From Branchiostoma lanceolatum (lineage: Eukaryota > Chordata > Leptocardii > Amphioxiformes > Branchiostomatidae): a DNA stretch of 64,000 nucleotides. Below are positions 58,304 through 64,000 of this stretch, one piece after another. The stretch is from positions 12,394,910-12,458,909 of the forward strand of contig NC_089724.1 in assembly GCF_035083965.1 (NCBI RefSeq). Direction: 5' to 3'. The first letter of the stretch is position 1, and every line of letters starts with the position of its first letter. The notes under the pieces are model-generated. The model saw nothing but the letters and a program-made list of their open reading frames with translations. It searched no databases and had not been told where the DNA came from. The position numbers and the translations under genes were made by a program.

Positions 58304-59869
58304 AGCACTTCCCTTTTTAGTCATCCTGAGCAAAATACCTGAATGGCTACAAATTTGCAAAAGTAGTAATCCTGATTGTGATCAGCACCCAGTACCAACT
58401 CACAACCTCCCTGAAATCCAGCATGACTCATCAGCTGTCTGCAGAAGTGACTTGTATGAAAAAGAAGCTTTTCATTTTATGGAGACATTTGATCACTAAA
58501 GGGTAAAAGAGTAAAACAAACACAATCAACACGACTGTTACTTGCTCCTCACTAAACTTTAGAACAATTTTGGCACATTTGTCCAAAAATGGCCTCTGAA
58601 AGCAATACAGGGTAGATGAAGGCAGGGAACAGAGTTGTAGATGCTTTTCCAAAGACGAGAAAGACCAAGTAAAATTGAACAGGGAGATAACAGTGGTACA
58701 TGTACAATATAAATCATTGAACTTGCAGGAAAGAAAGACTAAATAATCAATGGAGTGAAAAAAAATCAAAAGTAGCACCACTGCAATGACATTCTCCTTG
58801 TCTACTCACAAGTTGGGAAAAGTTATTCGGTAGCAGATGTGTTTCTGCCAGGTTTCATACTCACTATGTATACCTGCCAAAATTAGATCAAGAAATGGCT
58901 GAAATATCTTTAATACAATTTAGCAAACTAACATTTCTAAGACTGTTGGCCTAAAACTGGGGGTGTGCATGGCAGCTGATGTTACAATTATCAGGATTGT
59001 AGACCCCCCTTTTGTCAACATGATATCAGTGTAGGTCCATGAATAACAAAAATGGATACAGTATCACAGATTAGAATATTGTGCCATTGTGCTGGAAACA
59101 TATGACATTCACTTTGTGGAAAAAACACACGAAATGAGCAAATTTTGTCCATTTTGTACCGTGAGTGCCATAGTAATAGTGCTACGTGTTCATAGTAATG
59201 TGTGTAACTGTAATAAAGGTACTGTTGTAAACTTACCTCTACTGCTATATATAATTGTATACTATAGAATGATGTGAACAAGCTCTCTACTGTTCGACAA
59301 TTTAAACTATATTTCATGCAAGGATGGAGATATTTTAGTATGATGTACTCTAGAATTGGATAAGGTATCTTGTTGTGATATGTACATTTGAAGAAGTTAG
59401 TGTATATGGCTGTATGTAAGGTATCTTGTGTAAGGGATGGACCAGAGAAGATTGTGAGGGGGTTTTAGTGAGAAAATGGCAGGAAAGAATGTCACTTGGA
59501 ACTATGAAAATTTGCCCAGGAACATAGATTTAATGAAAACACCAGAAAAGGTTCATAAACCACTGAGACGAAAATAAAACCTTAACACTAACATTTCCAC
59601 ATGAATGGCTCCCACTCATTCTTATCCTGGTCCATCCCTGGTAGTTTTTGAAATGCTTGACAATTATAAGGCACCTGTAAAAGATCTACTTGTTTATTTG
59701 TACACATTTGAAGGACTGCCTTTTGTGGGCAGGCTCCATTGTATATATATGGTATATTGAAAATGTCATAATTGAGTTTCTGATGTTGGGATTAGATCAG
59801 CTTAACTTACAGTTGGGAAGCATACTTGTAACCACCTGTCAGAAGTGATGGGAACCCACATACTGTTCA
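58304..59869. other. Intergenic, no gene seen
   Basis: AT-rich; minus-strand open frames at 58,431-58,781 and 59,015-59,317 are rich in hydrophobic residues but lack domains and splice context. Confidence 0.4.
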
Positions 59870-60060
59870 GCCCCCTTTCCACTAGACGGTGATTGCTGGG
59901 AGACCTTTTGAGCAACCAAGACTGGATTTGTGTGATGGCGTGACCCTTGAATCTGAATATGATGCTCGATTTTAAGGTATGGTTTTAAAAAACAAACACA
60001 AAAAAACGTAGAAGAATTTTTGGTTGCTCATTGGTTGCAGCTTCTAGTGGAAAAAGGGTG
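59870..60060. mobile_element. CACTAGACGG TIR element, about 190 bp
   Basis: CCCCCTTTCCACTAGACGG on the left is inverted on the right as CTTCTAGTGGAAAAAGGG. Subterminal GGTTGCTCATTGGTTGCAG matches the inverse of the left subterminal region. Same family as 33,690-33,967. Non-coding. Confidence 0.75.
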
Positions 60061-62278
60061 TTAAGATTGGGGGTGGGTCTTATTCTTGGATAGCAAAGTT
60101 ACAAATGTAGCAAATTCAAACAAATATACATGTATATTACAACACTAGTTATAGTAGCCATCTTTCATTGCCAATCAGAAGTGCCACCTATCAGATATAG
60201 GTAGTACTGCAACACAGTTGAGTCTGGATTTTATGATAAGGCACAGCCCAGACCAACCATCACAGTGCTGCTTATAGAGACATAGCCCAGTGCACTTTGA
60301 AGATAGATCAAGAAGATGACGAAGGCATGTAGACAAGATAGATATCAAATTGTATTTTATATTAAGTTGGTAGTAGCTATATTGCTACCTCAGCAAATAC
60401 AGACATGTATAAGTTGCCAGTACAATGTACATGTATCTAGCAACCACAGTTATGTATTAATCAAGCAGTAAGCAAGCATGGTGACTAGTGCTGCTTATAC
60501 ACGTATTACCGCTTGGAAATCATATGGATAATATATCTAGTTCACTCCATATGCTAACTGCCTTTTTTCAATGAATAGACCATTCCAGCCAGAGTGTCTG
60601 CATGTAGACCTGATGTTAAATATCACCCACATTTTAATACGGTAGCATACATTTCTGTCATTTTTAACCCAGTGTGACATATTGAATGGGCAAGTAGATA
60701 TACAGTGTAATGTAACCTCAATTTGCAGTTACAAGTCTATATAGTAGTTTATTAGGAAACTAATGTCTATTAAAGAATGTACATATACAGGCAAACTGAA
60801 ACAGATCTAATGTATCTTGAAGTAATGTAAATGTTGTGGTGCATTGATTTGTAAAATATATAGAAGGAAATTGGCTAAAATGAGTCGAGTGTTCTTTCTT
60901 TCTTTATTCTTGCAACTGAGGGTTTAGTATGGGCTAGCACAAGCTCAGAATTGATTGCTCATCAGTAAGTGTGGAGAGTTCTTTAACCACTCATGCAGGG
61001 TGTTGCTGTCCTTATAAACTCTTTCATTTCCCTTAACTAGTAATACTGCACATCATTTGACATACAAGAAAATAGCAATCCATCAAATGAAAGAAACAGT
61101 ACTTTTGAAAGATTGGTCTCCTTGTCTTTATGTAGCTGACCAAATGCAGTTCAATAATTTGGCCCATTGAAAAAGCAATACTGGACAAAATAGAATCATT
61201 CTTAAAGTGGTCACTAATTGTCTTGTGACAATATTGCAGCACAGCCACCATTCAGAAATGAATAACAGCATTTGAATTGCTAGTAGACTTTAACTAGACG
61301 AACACAATCTGTTATTGAAACACTTCACTGTACATTTAGTATATCTAGGTTGAGCCAGTCAGGCTTCTTTGACATTAAGCCAAAAACTTGACTTAAGTCT
61401 TCAAATTACATTATGTTTACTTTAAACTAGTGTGAATATAAGAGATTCAATGTGCTCTGATATCTTTGGTACATACATGATTTGCAGTCAATTCCTACAA
61501 AGTATGGTAAGGCCAATGTATGGTCAACATTACATGAGCCCATTTCACTTCTTCAATTGCATAAATATGCATAATTAAGGCAAAGTCAACACTTTTGTAA
61601 CTACTAATAAATATTGCATTGATGGATTTTCAGAGAATATCTACATTACGACTGCAGCTCATACTACCTTTTGAATCCAAATTAAAGATGTGATCATTGC
61701 CAGCCCTCTTTCTCACAATATCAGTATCATATGCATATTATCTAACAGTAACACACACCTACGTCCAGTCACAGTGGTTATTGCACCATAGTGTCCTCAG
61801 AAACACACGACTCATATGCAACAAGCAAGGTTATGAAAATAATCTTAGATCAAAATAAAAAGATGCTGAAAGGAATCTGCACCTCTCAGCTTACCATTGT
61901 GTGATACAAAAGCTAATCAAGCAAGAAGCCAATAAAATAAAGGCTATTATTGGCTCTTTCTTTATAGTGCCATACAGCTCTATTCATTGCTGGAGCTGAC
62001 ATCATTGTCACAGCTTCATGTCAAAAGACTTAACTTTTTCCTTGAATGACATGAAGAACACACCTTTCCGAAGTGATTATGAGTTTTCAAAAGAAAATTC
62101 TTAGACATCAACCAATTAGATATCTATACCTCAAGTTTTGGTGAACTATTTGTACAAAATTGCAAACCAATATACAAAAGAAGTCATGAACTGAAGTTAT
62201 TGCATCTTTTACTGACTTCTGGATCATTTAGATCTTCAATATCAAAGCTGCTTTTTATGTTCACAAAAGCTGAAGTGT
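60061..62278. other. Intergenic and 3' region of the four-pass protein gene
   Basis: No gene recognised. The right part presumably includes the 3' untranslated region of the minus-strand gene ending at 62,279; TTTATT at about 60,901-60,906 (AATAAA on the minus strand) is too distant to assign with confidence. Confidence 0.4.
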
Positions 62279-63346
62279 TTAGAAGTCACCGTAGTTAAGA
62301 CTGGCATGGTACATCAGCAACTGAGAATTAGAGTATTCCAGCCAGTCAGACGAACGGCGCTGCACACTTTCCACACCACTCAGCACCGTGGCTGTGAAAG
62401 ACAGCAGAGTGCCAAGACAAAGCAGGGCAAACCAGATGTGATACATCTTGGCAAGGATCTTGTCTGTAAGTCGCTGTTTACTGACTTCATCTGCGAAGCT
62501 GAAAACCAACATCAGAACAACAAAAGCAGCCAGGAGGAGGAATGTCATTAGGTTGCCGACAAAGGCAGAAAACTGGAACAGGTAACGTAGGCAGGGGCGG
62601 CGGGACACGCCTTGGTAGCAGTCACAGCACCGCCGAGCCAGGTTGGACAGTATCGAGCACAGAAGGACGGTCCCACTGATCACAACTGCAGCGAACAGGA
62701 AGGAGAAGGGGCATCTGCCATCTTGATCCAGCTCCATGTTCCAGTTCCAACATACTGACACCTCTTTTGTAGAGTTTTCCTGCAACACAGGTACCATTCA
62801 ATCTGATTTCCCTTTGATGGGTACTCCTTCCCACTAAGAATCACAGGCCATACTGAGAGCTGTACCAAGTACTTGCAATTGTTTATTCCTATTACGATAT
62901 TCTTGAGTAAAATATTAAGAGTTAAAGGTACTGTAAATGCAGAAATGTTTGCGGGGATTTAATTTTGTGGTAGGGAGAAAATGGGAGTGTTTGCGGTGGT
63001 TTTGAGTTCACGTTTGAAACAATAGTAGCGCTACAGTCACACATTGGAGCGGCTTTTCGCAGTGGTTTAAGTTCCCGGTAAAGAGCTCACCGCAAAACCG
63101 CAAACATGTCTGCATTTACAGTACATGTATATGTCCCATTGTTAAGAGAATCATTTTCAATCTGACCGAGGTCTGATCATGACAGAGACTTACCGGTACA
63201 CCTGAAGGAGAGATGGTGGCTATTGGCACAGAGAGGGAGTCATCTGATACATCCAGGAACACAGGCAAGATACTGCCCAATGTCAGGAACGTGCATATGA
63301 AGGACACCACTCTCAGGGTGGTGGGGTGGCACCCTTTCAGGGCCAT
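62279..63346 (-). CDS. Four-pass transmembrane protein, 217 residues, unidentified
   Basis: Two coding exons, 63,194-63,346 and 62,279-62,779, join in phase 0. The ATG follows an acceptor at 63,355 by eight bases, so the leader is in an upstream exon (about 63,814-63,880). Hydrophobic segments lie near residues 11-32, 76-98, 121-146 and 164-186. The loop between helices 1 and 2 has an NST glycosylation site and the paired-cysteine stretch VCWNWN...DGRCPF. Cysteines cluster after helix 2 (RRCCDCYQ). The C-terminus ends SLNYGDF. Size and topology resemble TMEM179-type or other tetraspan proteins, but I cannot assign a family from sequence alone. Confidence 0.8.
62929..63123. mobile_element. TA-flanked CTGTAAATGCAG MITE in the four-pass gene's intron
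   Basis: CTGTAAATGCAGAAATGTTT at the left is matched inverted at 63,100-63,121, with TA on each side. Subterminal TGCGGTGGTTTT / AAAACCGCAAA repeats face each other. It is the cleanest copy of a family whose fragments lie near 10,200-10,289, 19,320-19,460, 47,735-47,815 and 58,240-58,303. Confidence 0.8.
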
Positions 63347-63813
63347 GCCTGCTTCTGTCAGGGAAAACAACAAATTATGTACGTCAGGGAAACCATACTA
63401 GCAGTTTATCTCTTCAACTATTATTTAGTCCTCAACATTTTGGCCCATTTTAGAAGGGGGCGAAGTAGACTAAAATTATGACAAATACATATCCTTACTC
63501 AAGCCTCCTTTTACATTAGTGACGTTTACTACTTTTAAAGATAGTGAGGGTCACTTTCCATGACCACTAATTACCCCATAATTTACAGGAAGTGTCGTCA
63601 CACTGTCAAGTCATGATGACCATGAACACAAGTAAATCGCAATATATTGAATATAACAGCAACAACAACAACCATGCAGCAAAAAAGCAATGCAAATCGA
63701 CTCCAGAGGTTGTTACATACCTGGTGCGTGAGAAGACGACAGTTGACAGTGCTGAAATCTGTAGTTTCACACCAAACAAAAATGAGCAAATTTCCTCGTG
63801 ACTCCTGCCTTAC

Positions 63814-63880
63814 CCGGGGGCAAAGGTCAGGGATTTGTCCCGCCATGCACCGCGGTATTTAGACATGTTGTGACAACATG
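63814..63880 (-). other. Probable 5' untranslated exon of the four-pass protein gene
   Basis: On the minus strand this ends CCCCGG/GTAAGG, a strong donor, and is GC-richer than its surroundings. The 5' boundary is a guess. It would splice to the acceptor at 63,355. Confidence 0.55.
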
Positions 63881-63905
63881 GCGGAAAGATCCTGACCGCC
63901 AAATT
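63845..63905. promoter_or_regulatory. Likely bidirectional promoter
   Basis: A TATA-less stretch between two outward-pointing first exons. It contains CACCGCGG and ACAACATGGCGGAAAG, a good YY1-type element. TGTTGTGACAACA lies in the centre as a near-palindrome (ACATGTTGTGACAACATG). Confidence 0.5.
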
Positions 63906-63948
63906 TGTCAGACTTCGAGACGCTCCACAGCAAGTTTCTTCTCGTTTG
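63885..63948 (+). other. Probable first exon of a plus-strand gene leaving the window
   Basis: GC-richer sequence ends CTCGTTTG/GTAAGTGTG, a strong donor at 63,949. The ATG in AACATGGCGGAAAG is followed by TGA after five codons, so the visible part is probably untranslated. Nothing can be said about the product. Confidence 0.5.
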
Positions 63949-64000
63949 GTAAGTGTGTGTCCTGCTTGTATGCTTCCTGTAAGAGGTTGTTCTGTTGGAG

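Noticed and set aside
58431-58781. 116-codon hydrophobic minus-strand frame
   Set aside because: AT-rich composition produces phenylalanine/leucine runs; no domain, no splice signals, and it lies downstream of the gene on the other strand.

Overview
This window is nuclear DNA of an animal. It has spliced genes with GT-AG introns, extracellular modules carried on symmetric phase 1-1 exons, microsatellites and a very dense load of short DNA transposons. The gene set (a single RNF24/RNF122-type RING gene, TMX2, secreted fibronectin-II/CUB proteins, a fibrinogen-like secreted protein) and the repeat style fit an invertebrate deuterostome, most likely an amphioxus (Branchiostoma). That assignment is inference; no search could be run.

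Layout. Bases 1-13,300 hold no gene I can support, only repeats: a hairpin element, a TTAA-flanked element, a 135-bp satellite with a two-unit higher-order pattern, terminal-inverted-repeat (TIR) elements and a SINE. From 13.9 to 32.3 kb there are four genes: a secreted fibronectin type II (FN2) protein (minus strand), TMX2 (plus), a secreted FN2-CUB protein (minus, paralogous to the first) and a secreted protein with the start of a fibrinogen-related domain (plus). Each of the three secreted-protein genes has a TATA box just upstream. Their introns carry a SINE with a 12-bp target duplication, a 5'-truncated LINE with a 9-bp duplication, and a compact 1.64-kb LTR element with two 203-bp LTRs.

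From 32.3 to 36.2 kb lies a nest of TIR elements. From about 36.3 to 58 kb runs one long plus-strand gene for a small membrane RING-H2 protein like vertebrate RNF24 and RNF122. It appears to have three alternative first coding exons, each encoding a different transmembrane anchor and all ending in the same splice phase. A possible alternative last exon would replace the RING with a short tail containing YSTL. This modular locus is the most interesting gene-level observation. At the right end a minus-strand gene for a four-pass membrane protein is head to head with a plus-strand gene whose first exon is just inside the window.

The best mobile-element finding is a foldback family of three full elements (138, 283 and 644 bp). 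All share the end CTCCAAGCAGA and are flanked by 8-9-bp duplications. One sits inside a MITE whose uninterrupted relative elsewhere in the window supplies the empty site.

Gene models were built by hand from splice signals, reading phase and domain motifs. First and last untranslated exons are mostly uncertain.
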